From Vandiemenella viatica (lineage: Eukaryota; Arthropoda; Insecta; Orthoptera; Morabidae), in the NCBI GenBank assembly GCA_031002005.1, contig CM061919.1, positions 225,306,739 to 225,370,738 of the forward strand: a stretch of 64,000 nucleotides of DNA, read 5' to 3'. The position numbers were made by a program, and so were the translations under genes. The notes beneath the pieces were generated by a model. The model did not search any database. It saw only the letters and a list, made by a program, of their open reading frames with translations, and was not told the DNA's origin. This document shows positions 44,236 through 55,744 of the stretch, in pieces (position 1 is the stretch's first letter; each line of letters begins with the position of its first letter).

Positions 44236-44943
44236 TGTTAGGAAGAGAGATGTAAAACTATTTTGTTACAGGTGATAGGCCAGCAGAGAGAGGGCTAGCT
44301 GGTAAGACAGAACAATATAAACTGGTAAGATTCAAAGAATGAAGTGGAGAGACTTAACTAAGAAGTAATCTTCGTTATTCTAAGCAAAGAAGAAACCCAT
44401 GATTGGTCATATTGGCCCACAGACAATTAGAGAGTTATGATTGGCCGAAAGACAAAAGAGACAAGTGGTCATGTTGGTAAGGACAGTTGCCGGGTCATGC
44501 AAACGTGCCTTACAGTGGTGGTGAAATATGGCGTGTAACCATGTGGAGTGTTAACCATGTCGTGCCAGCGTTAGAATAGTCTGCTGTTCATCAAAATTAG
44601 ATTGGCTGAGTACAACTAACGTGTGAGATTATGGGTGAACATTCCTAGTAGTAAATCTGCAATTTTCAGATGAGAAGTTCATTGTTAGATACAGACTTGT
44701 AATAGGTGTTCGGTACCGGCCTGGAGAATTTTGAGATATTAATAAACTGTTATTGAAGGGGTAAACCAATCGCTAATGACAAATCCTTGTGTATTTCATT
44801 CAGAGAAACATTTGAAGAGAAATCACAGGTTATCTTTTCCATAAGCATGAATGGCAGACATTTTATTATTTACACTGTTATGAAGTTATATAGCAGACAC
44901 ATGGCAGACACAGATGTAGTCATGCCTCATTAATATCCCCACA
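44236..44943 (+). repeat. 5' LTR of a retroelement (family C)
   Basis: A direct repeat of 51724-52316. Both start TGTTAGGAAG, share TAGCTGGTAAGACAGAACAA and GATTGGCCGAAAGACAAAAG (small differences), carry AATAAACTGTT (44741 here) and end in a CTCATTAATATCCCCACA-like sequence. The base after the end starts TGGCAACTACTGCAG, placed and shaped like a tRNA primer-binding site. It interrupts PLE copy 4. Confidence 0.65.
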
Positions 44944-45667
44944 TGGCAACTACTGCAGTAGGCTACCGATAATTAATTGATAGTTTAATCGGGAACAACA
45001 AAGGATCATCTATCACCTACGACAACACGCGCAGCAACAATCGCGGATGTGATTCAGCACTTCCAGCCACTACAAGTTCCCAGTCATCACAGAGCTGCTG
45101 CTGCTACTACTACTATACTCCACATTACCATGTCTACCGAAGCTATCACGACTACCAAATGGTGATTCCATGTCGCTACCAGCATTGCAGCAGTATAAAT
45201 ATAACTTAAATTTATGTTTTTTTGGTCAACATTACTTTTGTGCACACACAATTTCATCATGAAGACCATACGAACCTAATTTGGCAATAAATTACTTTCC
45301 ATTTGTAGAAAACATGTGAAAACTATAAGGAATATCGAACACTATGTCTGTAGCGCAAAGAAAAAAGTCTGATTCTTAATGGAATTTATAACTGTTTACA
45401 ATACTTCATTGACCCATGTGACTTCTTTCTATGAGTTTACCGCCTCAGGCATCTTTGCTATTCTTTATGAAGTTGTTACACAGTTCCTTGATACAAGTTC
45501 AGAATCTGAAGTTATCAAGCAACAAGTACAAAGGTTCTTTAATAGGAACACTTCTCATCCCCCAAGCGCATTGGCAGTTTACTAACATTCATGACGAATT
45601 AGACATTGTACTTGAAAATTTAAACACATTAAACATGTTTTAGTACAAGAAAGGAGACTTAAATCAG

Positions 45668-46138
45668 ATGCAATTAAATATGATAATAACAGAAGTTATA
45701 GTTCGGGGTAAAAACTGTATCAGATACTTTCATGAATCAGTTTTTGAGAATGAGAATATTTTTACTCTAGTAACCACTGACACGGTTCTTACGGAAAGAG
45801 AAAAATTCAAAAAGGAGATGGGTTCAATTCCGCATGAGGACATTTCTGGGAACAAGATGGACTTAAAAAGTTGCCCAACTGACATTAGTATCAATGGGAA
45901 ACATAATAATTCACCAAATACACCTAATAATCATCAACATTCTTTGATACGAATTAAACAAATTCCTGTTGAAATAGGTCTAGGTGACACCTTTTTAAAC
46001 GTTGACTTTGGGGAGACCAGTGAGCCTTACAGTTCAGTTCCAGTGAGGAATACCATATCACAGGAAGCGTATTGCCCTGTCAATAATATTTGTATTGTTT
46101 TTACTGAAGCTTGTGTAACTTATGCTGAAACGTGCTAG
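45668..46138 (+). CDS. Hypothetical ORF in LTR element C (156 codons)
   Basis: Open segment rich in Asn, Ser, Thr and Glu (SINGKHNNSPNTPNNHQHS; GETSEPYSSVPVRN). No domain recognised. It shares the style, though not the sequence, of the segment at 49158-49586, which follows it once the mariner is removed. It could be the remains of one larger acidic protein. The start codon is uncertain. Confidence 0.4.
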   Translation: MQLNMIITEVIVRGKNCIRYFHESVFENENIFTLVTTDTVLTEREKFKKEMGSIPHEDISGNKMDLKSCPTDISINGKHNNSPNTPNNHQHSLIRIKQIPVEIGLGDTFLNVDFGETSEPYSSVPVRNTISQEAYCPVNNICIVFTEACVTYAETC

Positions 46139-46429
46139 TTTGTAAGTTGATGTAAAAAGAGATATGTTCTGATGCAAACAATCGTACAAGGTTGTTCAAT
46201 AAGTTTTGTCATTAGGTAAGAGATGGCACTCGTAAGTTAGTCGCTTTATTTTTCTTAAGTTGGTACTACTTTTTTATGAACACTTGTGAAGTTTCTTGTA
46301 GATCTGATAATTTATTCGTACATTTACAGCTGCTGTTAAATGCTGATGTTGCAGAAATAATGACGCATGCTGGGGAGAAGGTGGAGAGTTATATTATTAT
46401 CCATCTACTTTTACTCGTAGCTCTGACCA

Positions 46430-48060
46430 CGTAACTTGTACTGATGACTACTAGTTGAGGTTTGGTCACTCCAAATGGCTGCCACCTTCGAGGAAGAAAA
46501 GAGTCTTACGTTGCACTAGTTACAATAAATGAAAATAAAAATCACTGGAAATTCAGTTTATATTCTTCAAAATTTACCCAACACTTCTGATACCAGTTAC
46601 AAGTACATTTAAATCGGCTTAGTCAATAATAGAAGAAAGCAGATTCACTGAGTGACAACAATCTCCTAACACAAGAATAAGACAGTTATTGGAAAACCAC
46701 CATTCCAAATTTTATTTCACGATTGATTAAAGGTTTCATTACCAACACTGTTCCTATCAAGACTCTTACGCGAAACACTCTGCGCACCCACAAGCTTCTA
46801 TCACGATTTTGACACACACTGCCCACGCATTTTATCTTTCCGCGCCCGGAGCAAACATCTCACACAACTTCATCATACAAAGGTCAACTTTTAACTGCCC
46901 AACCAACAAGCTTGTACCTTATCCTTAATGGCTGTGTCCAAAACAAGTCCAAATGCATACCAAAATTTTACAGTCTTTTCGTTTTCTAAATGTTTCAGGC
47001 TTCAAAGCTTTGTTAATTGTGTTATAAATTATTTTGTGAATTAATATCATCCTAAATAATCCAGATGTGTGCTAGATTAAATGTTGATACTTTACATTCA
47101 TTCCACTGGTAGTTCCAGGCTACTATGCCAACATTCAAATTTTACCATCCAACTGATTTTTTTCATGAATGGCTCTGAAATTCTGGCTATTGATGGATAT
47201 TAACTGAATAAACATTTTCCAGCCTCATGACTTTTTGCAATAAGTCCTACATTTGCTGTAAACTTTTGATTTGGCCTGTCTGTCTTAATTTCAGATCTTG
47301 ATTAATACTTTTATTACTACATTGTACCTAATATTCTCCTCTATCTTATTTTCTTCTGATATTATGTATCCCAATTATTAACCTAACTCAAACTATCAAT
47401 GAAAAGTGAACAATTACAATGGGCTATTGTTTTCAATCAATTTACTCCCAACATTTAATATTACAATCTTAAGATTAGTTAATTATAATGTCTTATTTCC
47501 AGCTCTGAATATTAATTTGTATTTCTTACAATTTTACCATCGAACTCAAGATTTATCCAATGTTAAAAGGATCCGTTTGTTAGCAAAGGGACTAGTTACT
47601 TGCTCCGCGCACTTCTGATTTGAATTTTCGTTAAACTATTTGTTGCTCAACTTATTATGACCCAAGTGTTCAGTCCCTTAAGTTCTCTAGTTTCATTTGA
47701 GTGTTATTTCATTTTATTCTGTGTTGTCTTAAGAAAGTTATACACGTTCATGTCATGCCTGACAGTAACTGTGGAAAAACAGTTTATATCTTTTGAATTT
47801 CTTGTTCTCAAGTTAAAAATACTATTAATTATTAATATTCCTTACTTTTCCCCGCCATCATTTTATCTTTTCTGCCTTTAATTTATATTACCAATGTTTC
47901 TTGGAACTTTGTGTTTACATTACCTACCAGCTTTCTTTAACCACGCGATACCAATGTGAACTTTTCTGCATGCTTGAAAAATTGTTCCGTTACAACGTGT
48001 CACAGCACATTGGTAAAATTGAATACTGAAAAGTAATAAAATTCTTATTTTTTGGAAGGT
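46430..48060. other. Insertion of about 1.6 kb inside mariner 4, possibly an LTR
   Basis: Non-coding except for short frames. A GC-richer block near 46760-46930 in otherwise AT-rich sequence resembles the layout of the LTR-like insertions elsewhere in the window. Exact ends and TSD not resolved by eye. Confidence 0.4.
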
Positions 48061-48074
48061 GTAGGCACCAAAAC

Positions 48075-49000
48075 AAGTACATGAACAATTGTTAAATATT
48101 TATAATGAATCTTCATCTTCAATCAGAACAGTAAAAGATGGGTTGCTGAATTTAAACGTGGTCGTGTGAGTTTTGAAAATGATCCAAATGAGGGATGTCC
48201 GAAAAGTGCATCAACACCAGAAATCATAGCAAAAATGCAGGATATAGTTTTGGAAGATCATCGATTAACAGAGAGAGATTTAGTAGAAGTTCTAGGCATA
48301 TCATTAGGCAGTGTGAGTAATATTTTGGCTGAAGTTTTGGATTCCAGAAAGCTGTGTGCAAAATGGGTTCGCTAACAATGGAACAAAAACACATTCAAAT
48401 ACAACTTTCTCAGCAACATTTGGAATGTTTTAGAAAGGATAAAAAGGATTTTATGCATCGTTTCAGCACTATGGATGAGACATGGGTCTACCACCATGAT
48501 CCTGAATCAAAACAAGAGGTTAAGGAGCGGTGTGAACCCGGTTCTTCGGCTCCAAGAAGATGCTAGCATCAGCTTTTTGGGATGCAAAAGAAATTTTGCT
48601 CATGGATTACCTCCATACTGGTAAAACAACAAACTCAGATTATTATTGTATCCTTTTTTACCAGATGGCTGTAAAAATTCATGAGAAGAGACCTGGTTTA
48701 CGGAGGAAAAAATAATATTTCAAGACAACGCACCCTCTCATTCTGCTCAAAAAAATCATCACAAAAATCAGCGAATTAAGGTGTTATATTTCCACATTCA
48801 CACTATTTGCCAGTTTTGGTTCCTATGACTTCTGGATGTTTCCACATTTAAAAAATTCATGCATGGAAAATAATTTTCATCAAACAACAAGGTAATGGAA
48901 GCCTACTTCAACAGTCTTCCAGATTCTCACTTCAGGAATGGAGTCCATAAATTAGAAGAAAAGTGAAACGTGTGTACTGAAATTAGGGACATTATACTGA
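48075..49000 (+). pseudogene. mariner 4 transposase, heavily decayed
   Basis: Reads QVHEQLLNIYNESSSS and RWVAEFKRGRVSFENDPNEG (helix-turn-helix region), LTERDLVEVLGISLGSVSN, KLCAKWV, then SLTMEQKHIQIQLSQQHLE and TMDETWVYHHDPESKQE with the first catalytic Asp. Beyond 48566 the frame is lost, though FWDAKEILLMDYL-like and FQDNAPSHSAQ-like phrases persist. It belongs to a different lineage from mariners 2 and 3. Confidence 0.75.
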
Positions 49001-49157
49001 AGAAAAAAATGTGTTTCAAACAATAAAATCATGTTTTTCTTATTGAATGACAAAACTTATTGAACAACCTTGTACTCATAGTGAATAGGTACAGATTACT
49101 GACAATTTCAGTTGTAAGGATAATTTTGATGTTTTCCCCAGGACTGCAGAAGAAGTA

Positions 49158-49586
49158 GTGCCTAATCATTTAAATGATTTTCATGCTGAATTTCAAACTG
49201 AAATGTGTCAGACACCTATAGTTGTGAAAGATGAGAGTTGTCCCTTAAGTGATATCTGTAGCACATATATAGCTCATGATGTAATCAAAGAAATTGTTAC
49301 TGATGAACTATGTCCTAGCATTGTAGCTGAAATGGCAGAGATCAGTACATTTAATAATAATGAGCAAGTTTGTAAAATACCCATTAATTCCACCAATGAG
49401 GTTTGTGTCAATGACTTTTCAATTTCTCAAAGTATTGATATAAAAGAAAGTGTGTGTCTCAATGAACAATTTAGTTACTGTCACACAAAAATTTTAACTG
49501 CTGTTGATGGAAAACTTAATCAGCCCCCAGTAACAAATTTTCATAGTATAAATAATGTAAAACCTGAGCACAGTAGGCACATGTAG
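49158..49586 (+). CDS. Hypothetical acidic ORF in LTR element C (142 codons)
   Basis: Low-complexity acidic protein segment (VVKDESCPLSDICSTY, IVTDELCPSIVAEMAEIST). The phrases DE(S/L)CP recur, hinting at a degenerate internal repeat. No known domain. It lies immediately after the mariner and probably continues the protein whose first part is at 45668-46138; the join is speculative. Confidence 0.4.
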   Translation: MPNHLNDFHAEFQTEMCQTPIVVKDESCPLSDICSTYIAHDVIKEIVTDELCPSIVAEMAEISTFNNNEQVCKIPINSTNEVCVNDFSISQSIDIKESVCLNEQFSYCHTKILTAVDGKLNQPPVTNFHSINNVKPEHSRHM

Positions 49587-49984
49587 TTGAAAATTATGAT
49601 ATGCACCTTCTGCCAAAAGATGTCAGTTCAAGAACTAATATTGTTCTTCACCACAAGAAACAACAGGCCATTCTTAAGAAGTTGAAGACAGGTGAAAAGC
49701 CTGGCAGGCAGACTTTAAACAGTACATGATGCAAGCATTTATTCAAGTATTCAACCACCCTTCAGTGCAAGCTTGCTGTAATGCTTTCACAATCACCAAA
49801 TTTATACCCGAACTGGATAAAGTAATCCAGCATCTTGTAAAGCAAACAATAATCCCATACCCAATTTAGATAAAATATCTAATCAAAGTACCTGTACAGT
49901 ACAATCTAGCATACTATCAGAAAATAACAACAACCTCTCTGTTTAAACTGACACTAAGCCACATAAAAATTTTGAATCTCGTGT

Positions 49985-50285
49985 GAACTACTCTAATACA
50001 GAAAGTGACACAAATTTAGATTTTTCTACTGAATCTGAATCTAAGGGTAGTAGTTTTTCTGAAGCTACTGATAAAGGTTTGCAGCTCGATATTATTGCTG
50101 AAGGTAATGTAGGATCTGAAGTGGTTTCAGCTAAGTAAATATCTAAGCCTTCTATTGCTGAAGAAAAAACAGAAGAACAAGCCAATACTAATAGACATTC
50201 TCTCATAACTACACAGTCACTTGAAGTACATATTGAAGGTGACTTAACTAAACCAAACGATAGTTTTGTGTTGATAAGCAGGTAG
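49985..50285 (+). pseudogene. Acidic Ser/Glu-rich segment, one internal stop
   Basis: Plus-strand reading NLDFSTESESKGSSFSEATD, then EVVSAK, a stop, and SKPSIAEEKTEEQANTN. The composition is like the two preceding ORFs of the same internal region. No domain recognised. Confidence 0.35.
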
Positions 50286-50299
50286 AAGACATTAATGAT

Positions 50300-51700
50300 T
50301 CGAATGAAAATATAATTTTCATTGATAAAAATGATAATGTTCAAAACATTAAGGCAATGGATATAAGAGTTAATTAACAATATGTGTGCCTACATTGATT
50401 CATGTAAATATGCACGAAACATGTGCTTCCAGTCAGCTGACATAGATCATTGAACCTCAAGCTACACCTCAAGTAGACTACAGTGATAAGCAGATTACTA
50501 ACCCCAAAAGTCACAATTGAATAATATTCATTTTCATGTCAATTTTGAGAGACAAGAATCAAGCAATCTCCATTCATTTCCTAAACCACTTAATGTTTTG
50601 TGGAATGTTACTACTGACAACAACCATTCTGGATTAATGATATTTTGTTTACTCTTGAAGTATTTTGACCTAGGCAAATATTTTGTTTCATGATAAATAC
50701 ATTCTTTTATACCACAAAATTGTTTGTAGCCCTTAAGATAGAAAACAGAGTGTGAAAATATAGAAAGAAGATAGCACATAAATTTTGAGGGGCGAGAGAA
50801 ATCACTGCCTTGAGAATATGTAAACATTTTTTTTCCTCCTCCTTTTTTCTTGATACTTTTTTAAATCACAGTGTCCAAAAAAGTTTTCATCTACTTTTGT
50901 AAATATAGACTGTAAGCTTATAAATGTACTACAATAATAGTGAGTTCACAAAGAGATGAGATACTCATGTTCCAAATATATGTCAGTCATAGGAGCATAT
51001 GACCTATGATTTGAACCACATTTGAAAACATTTCTACCCCTGTTAGCCTTTAAGAGCACAAATTGTATATCTCAACCGTTTGCATTGACTCAATTATCAA
51101 CTTGCAAGATGGACTATGTACTAGTACTATGAAGTGAAGTAGTTTGTTTTGCATCATATATGTTAAACTTAAGTACCTAGCACAATTCATATGCACCTGT
51201 CTATTATAAATATCACGGGTGTTACAGCACCTGGCCATAAAAGGTCACTCATTACATTGAAAATAATTTATACTTACATGCACTTGTCTGTGACAGGACT
51301 CTTGTATTTTTTTATAAGGACAAGTGAAGATGTCATTTTGTAATAATACCCAATTTTTCTTTCCTTTCCTTTCCTTTTCATTTATTTATCTATTTTGATG
51401 TAAATGTAACTCACTTTTAATGAATTGGAGAAATATGTAAATGCCAAAATCTAAGAAATGTGATAACATTTTGTTAGATAAATTGTACAAAATATATATA
51501 TATATATATATTTGTGTGATTCTGTACCAGGAAGCGGTACCAGCCATAAATAGGGAAAACTGTAGTATTAACATGTTTTGATGAACCCTTTGAAGATGTG
51601 TATTAAATGAGTAGATGAAAGGGGATAATTATGAAAGGACACTTCAAAATGAAAAATGCCCCTAATTTATGAAGACCCAACTCCAAAACACAAGTTTCAT
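50300..51700. other. Distal non-coding part of LTR element C
   Basis: AT-rich, without recognisable coding sequence. A (TA)n run at about 51487-51511. Confidence 0.35.
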
Positions 51701-51723
51701 GTTGAAGGGGGTTGTAACTTGAG

Positions 51724-52316
51724 TGTTAGGAAGCCAATAAACTAAAAGAGATGTAAGAAACTATTTTGGTAAAGGTGATGGGTTAACAGAGAGAGCACTA
51801 GCTGGTAAGACAGAACAATATAAATTGGTGAGATTCACAGAATAAAGTGAAGTGTGGAGAGACTGAGCTAAGAAGTAATCTTTGTTATTCTAAGTGAAGA
51901 AGAAACCCACAATTGGTCAGATTGGCCCACGTGATGATTAGAGAAGTTACAATTGGCCGAAAGACAAAAGAGACAGGTGGCTATGTTGGTATGGACAGTA
52001 ATTTTCAAGTTGACTGTGTACAACAAATGTGTGAGGTTTTAGGTGATCTTTCCTAGCTGCAAACCTGCAATTTTGGGATGAGAAGTTCATTGTTGGATTA
52101 AGATTTGCAATTCTTGTTCGGTACCAGCATGGAGAATTTTGTGATCTTAATAAACTGTTTGGAAACAGTATTCAGAGTTGATGCCACATTCTTTGTAGTA
52201 CCCTTTAGATTTTCAATTAATATTTTCCTATATGGGAATGGTGACCATGATTGCTATTGAACCTGTATAAATTATTTGCTGAGGATCTCTACACAACACT
52301 CAATAATATCCTCACA
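51724..52316 (+). repeat. 3' LTR of retroelement C
   Basis: Second copy of the LTR at 44236, about 115 bp shorter because of a deletion in the middle. Starts TGTTAGGAAG after a purine-rich tract. AATAAA at 52149-52154. Ends CAATAATATCCTCACA. The two LTRs are clearly diverged, implying an old insertion. Confidence 0.65.
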
Positions 52317-52326
52317 TATTGAGATA

Positions 52327-53446
52327 CACTGATCAGCCAGAACATTATAACTACCTACCTACTATCGATATAAACCAGTCTGGACGATAGCAGCATCACC
52401 TGACGAGGAATGGGGAAGGCACGCGATCCATCTGAGTTTGACTGAGGGCAGATTGTGATGGCCCAGAGGATCGCTACAACCATTTCAGAAAATGCACAAA
52501 TTGTGGAGTGCTGTGGTAAGTGTCTTCAACAAGTGGCAAAACTAAGATGAAACCACATCCAAATGTCAAGGGGTTGGGCAGCCAACCCTCATTTTAGATG
52601 TCAGACATCGTAGGCTGGGAAGACTGGTAAAACAGGTCAGGTGGCGAACTGTGGCACAACTAACCTCAGACTTTAATGCTGGACGGGGTACAAGTGTGTC
52701 TGAACACACAATGCACCAAACACTCCAAACAATGGGCCTCTGCAGCTGACGACTCATGCATGTGTCAATGTTAACGCCATTGGCAACTACTATTGAAATG
52801 GGCATGTGACCATTGTCACTGGACATTGGTGCAGTGGCAGAGCATAGCATGGTCTGATGAATTCTAATACCTTCTTCATCATGCCAATGGGAGGGTGTGG
52901 ATTCGTCGTTTTCCAGGGGAACAGCTTCTTGACACCTGTAAGCGGGACAGAGACAAGCTGGCGGCAGCTCAATTAGGCTCTGGGAAACATTCACGTGGGT
53001 ATCCATGGGTCCGGTGGAGATTGTGCAATGCACCATGATGACAAATAAGTATCATACACTGGTTGCAGACCACGTATATCCCTTCATGATGACCATTTTT
53101 CCCAACGGCAGTGGCATTTTTCAACAAGATAATGCACAATGTCACAAGGCCAGTAGTGTGATAGAGTGGTTTGGGGAACACAATGCTGGCCTCCCGACTT
53201 GCCAGATCTGAACCCGATTGAACATATCTGGGATGTGATTGAACGTGGTGTCAGAGCTCATCACCCTCCTCCCCAGAATTTACCGGAATTAGGTGACATG
53301 GGTGTGCAGATGTGGTGCCAACTCCCTACAGCGACCTACCAAGGCCTCATTGCTTCCATGCCAAGACGCATTGCCACCATTATCCATGCCAAAGGAGGAC
53401 ATACCGGCTATTAGGTAGGTGGTCATAATGTTCTGGCTGATCAGTG
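52327..53446 (+). mobile_element. Tc1-like transposon
   Basis: Inverted ends CACTGATCAGCCAGAACATT, flanked by TA (52325-52326, 53447-53448). At 1120 bp it is slightly short for Tc1. It lies just outside the 3' LTR of element C, at the edge of the resumed PLE. Confidence 0.85.
52590..53414 (+). pseudogene. Tc1-like transposase, frameshifted
   Basis: Shows RRLGRLVKQVRWRTVAQL and GTSVSEHTMHQTLQTMGL (DNA-binding region) with several stops, then YHTLVADHVYPFMMTIFPNG and IFQQDNAQCHKA with a catalytic Asp. A frameshift follows, then LPDLNPIEHIWDVIERGVRA with the catalytic Glu about 34 residues on (DD34E). Ends ARRIATIIHAKGGHTGY-like. Inactive. Confidence 0.8.
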
Positions 53447-53459
53447 TATAACAACAGTA

Positions 53460-54125
53460 CAAGGGACAGTGTGAATGATTTTTGTAAAAGGGTAAGTATT
53501 TCAAGGAAGGGATCTGGTTGATGGAATCAAAGCTGGGAAAACAGAGTGATGAATATGGTGGTCTTTAGTTGATTTTTGGAGAGGCAGGATATGAGTAATT
53601 GTATGGAGGGTGAGAAGTAGATTGAGAAATTTGTTTTAATACAAGTGTGCAGAGTAGGAGCAGGAAATGAGGCTTTTGACAGATTTTGGGAGTACCTGAT
53701 AAGGGATTCTTCATTGGATCAGATGCATCTGCCACACATGGCAAGGTTGTAGGGAAGAGAATGTTTGGTACAAAAGGGATTACAACTGCTGAAGTGTAAA
53801 TATTGTTGCAAGCTGTTGATGTGAACAGTGGTGTGAAGGGTGCCATGCAAAATGTTAATGTCCATATTAAGACACGTGATGTGTGTCGGAGTAAGGAAGT
53901 CAAAGGATCAGCTATTGTTAAGGGAATTGAGGAAGTTTAGGAACTGGTTTTCATTGTGAGTCCAGATCATAAAAATTTCATCTATGTATCTGAACCATGA
54001 ATCCCCTCCAGACAACCTAGGAAAAACTTGGCATAGGATGGCACCATGTGGGTGCCCTTGACAAAGCCAGGTTTCCAGTGATACAATATAGCATTAAAGG
54101 AGTAGCAATTTAAAAAATTGTTCAC
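53460..54125 (-). pseudogene. PLE copy 4, reverse transcriptase half
   Basis: The minus strand carries the RT end, MAPSYAN-like and FRYID-IFMIW-like pieces near 53940-54080, TFCMAPFTPLFTSTACNNIY and LPCVADASDP. It breaks off at PFLEILTLLQKS, the point where the endonuclease part at 43470-44235 would follow. The two pieces are therefore probably halves of one copy, parted by 9.2 kb of nested insertions. Confidence 0.7.
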
Positions 54126-54130
54126 CGTAA

Positions 54131-54422
54131 GGAGGTGTCCATTAATTACATGAGGTGTTTTTCTGGAATTCTGGAGCCCCCGCCACTCCCCTCTGGTGAA
54201 ATTTGGTGAGATCTGGTCGGACCCTCCCCCTCCCCCCTCTGATGACGTGATATCTTGAGTGGGAACCCCTCTCCCCTTCCTACTGACCGACCTCGTAGTT
54301 TTTTTGAGACCTTGTTTTAGCTGTTCTGTTCTTCAAGAAATTAAAAAGATAACGTGAGATTTCGCCGGTCTCCCCCCCTTCCCCGCCCCTCATTTAACCT
54401 CACGTAATTAATGGACACCCCC
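54131..54422. mobile_element. MITE, PIF/Harbinger-like, TAA duplication
   Basis: 292 bp. Inverted ends GGAGGTGTCCATTAATTACA and GGGGGTGTCCATTAATTACG, then TGAGG, flanked by TAA (54128-54130 and 54423-54425). The interior is pyrimidine-rich and non-coding. A 3-bp TAA duplication with G-rich ends fits the PIF/Harbinger superfamily; the assignment rests on that alone. Confidence 0.75.
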
Positions 54423-54425
54423 TAA

Positions 54426-55350
54426 CTGCTTGTTGAAGAACTTGTGTAAATATAGTGGGATAACATTTGACAGTAAATGCAATTATAGGCAGGACACAAT
54501 AGTAGGGAGATGCTCCAGAATTCTCCACTCACTGCAGAAGGTGATGAGATTATGTACGAGGGAAGGAAAAGAAATTGCTTACAAAATGTTGGTCAAAGCA
54601 TTGCTTGACTCTCGTGTCATAGTATCAGACACATATTTTGGGTATCAAATTTAGGAACTGAAGGTGGTGTAAATGAGGCCAGTTAGATATGTTTGTGAAA
54701 ATATGCACAAAACAGAATCATTAAACTATATGATAAAGGACCTGGGTTAGATTTTTTTTTACTTATGGCTTTACACCTCGTCTAGATCGAGGTCATTGGA
54801 GGTGGGATGGGACTGGGACAAGGAATGGGAAGGAATTCAGCCATGGCCTTTTGAAGGAAGCATCCTGGCATTCACCTGGAATGATATGGGGAAACCATGG
54901 AAAACCCAAATCTGGATGCCCGGACAGGGGTTTGAACCAGCGTCCTCCCGAATGCGAGGCCAGAACGTTAACTGCTCACCCACCACGCTCGGTCTGGGTT
55001 GAGAGTCATTGAATCACAAAGTATGTGAACAGAGTGGTGGGATAATAGTATAAGGCATACATCAGTGACGTGCCTTGAGATGGATATTGGTAAAAGAAAA
55101 GGAGCAGTACACAGAAGGAAAAACATGACAATGAAAATAAAATGGGATTTCAGGAACAAGGGAGTGTGATAATTTGTTATGTATGTAAGGAAATGTTGAA
55201 AAATTTACCCGAAACACTGAAAGAATTTAAAACCATAAACTGTAAATGGTAAAAGTAAACAGTGCAATCAAAGAATTTTAACTTAAAAACCATGAAATGT
55301 GAAGGTAGGTGTGTAGGCAAAATTCCACAGAAAAAAATGCTCCATTAGAA
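54426..55350 (+). pseudogene. LINE family X, C-terminal RT and 3' end, interrupted by a SINE
   Basis: Reads LVKYSGITFDSKCNYRQ with a stop, SRILHSLQKVMRLCTREGKE and IAYKMLVKALLDS, then after the SINE the family 3' tail (MLKNLPETLKEFKTINCK-like). Matches the copy at 56190-57340 over the same interval. Truncated on the left near the MITE. Confidence 0.7.
54749..54993 (-). repeat. SINE family A, best copy, in a LINE
   Basis: The minus strand starts with a tRNA-like head (GAGCGTGGTGGGTGAGCAGT, B box GGTTCAAACCC) and continues with GGGTTTTCCATGGTTTCCCC and the family body, ending in a run of A (T9 on the plus strand). CTGGGTT flanks both ends (54742-54748 and 54994-55000), part of a roughly 10-bp duplication of the LINE. 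Confidence 0.8.
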
Positions 55351-55494
55351 TTAAATTAATTGTTCAGTTGCAGAAGTAATATTGTGATTTTCCATGTTTA
55401 AATTTATATTTACAGTCACTAGCACATTATTTGGATTTTAATTATTTATTATGTATGTAGATTCTTTGAGGCGAACTATGACCACATTAAACCC

Positions 55495-55740
55495 CCCATT
55501 TTATCTTATGGCTTTACGCCTTTTCAACATCAAGGTCACTAGAGGCGGGAAAGGACTGGGGTCAAGGAACAGGAAGACATTTGCCCATGGCCTTCTCGAA
55601 AGAACCAGCTCAGCATTCGTCTGCAGTGATTTGGGAAAACCATGGAAAACCCAAAGCTGGATGGCCAGATGGGAATTCCAAACTGCATGATGTCGAATGA
55701 AATGCCAGAGCGTCACTACTCACTCTCCTCATCCAGTTTA
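55495..55740 (-). repeat. SINE family A copy, diverged
   Basis: Contains TTATCTTATGGCTTTACGCC and AAAACCATGGAAAACCCAAA at the same spacing as in the copy at 54749. The B box and head are degraded. Confidence 0.7.
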
Positions 55741-55744
55741 AGCC

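Larger units (their letters stand above)
46187..49072 (+). mobile_element. mariner transposon 4 enlarged by an internal insertion
   Basis: Inverted ends CAAGGTTGTTCAATAAGTTT on both sides with TA duplications (46185-46186, 49073-49074). The transposase lies in the right third. A normal mariner is about 1.3 kb; this one is 2.9 kb because roughly 1.6 kb of unrelated sequence (about 46430-48060) separates the leader from the coding part. Confidence 0.8.
44944..51723 (+). mobile_element. Internal region of LTR element C, no recognisable pol
   Basis: Begins with a PBS-like TGGCAACTACTGCAG and ends with a purine-rich GTTGAAGGGGGTTG just before the 3' LTR. After setting aside the inserted mariner (46187-49072), about 3.9 kb of own sequence remains. 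It holds a few acidic, Ser/Asn-rich open segments (45668-46138, 49158-49586, about 49985-50285) but no protease, RT or integrase motif. This suggests a non-autonomous LTR element or a very decayed one. Confidence 0.5.

Noticed and set aside
52566..53036. 156-codon minus-strand frame
   Set aside because: Antisense to the Tc1 transposase; it includes no recognisable domain.
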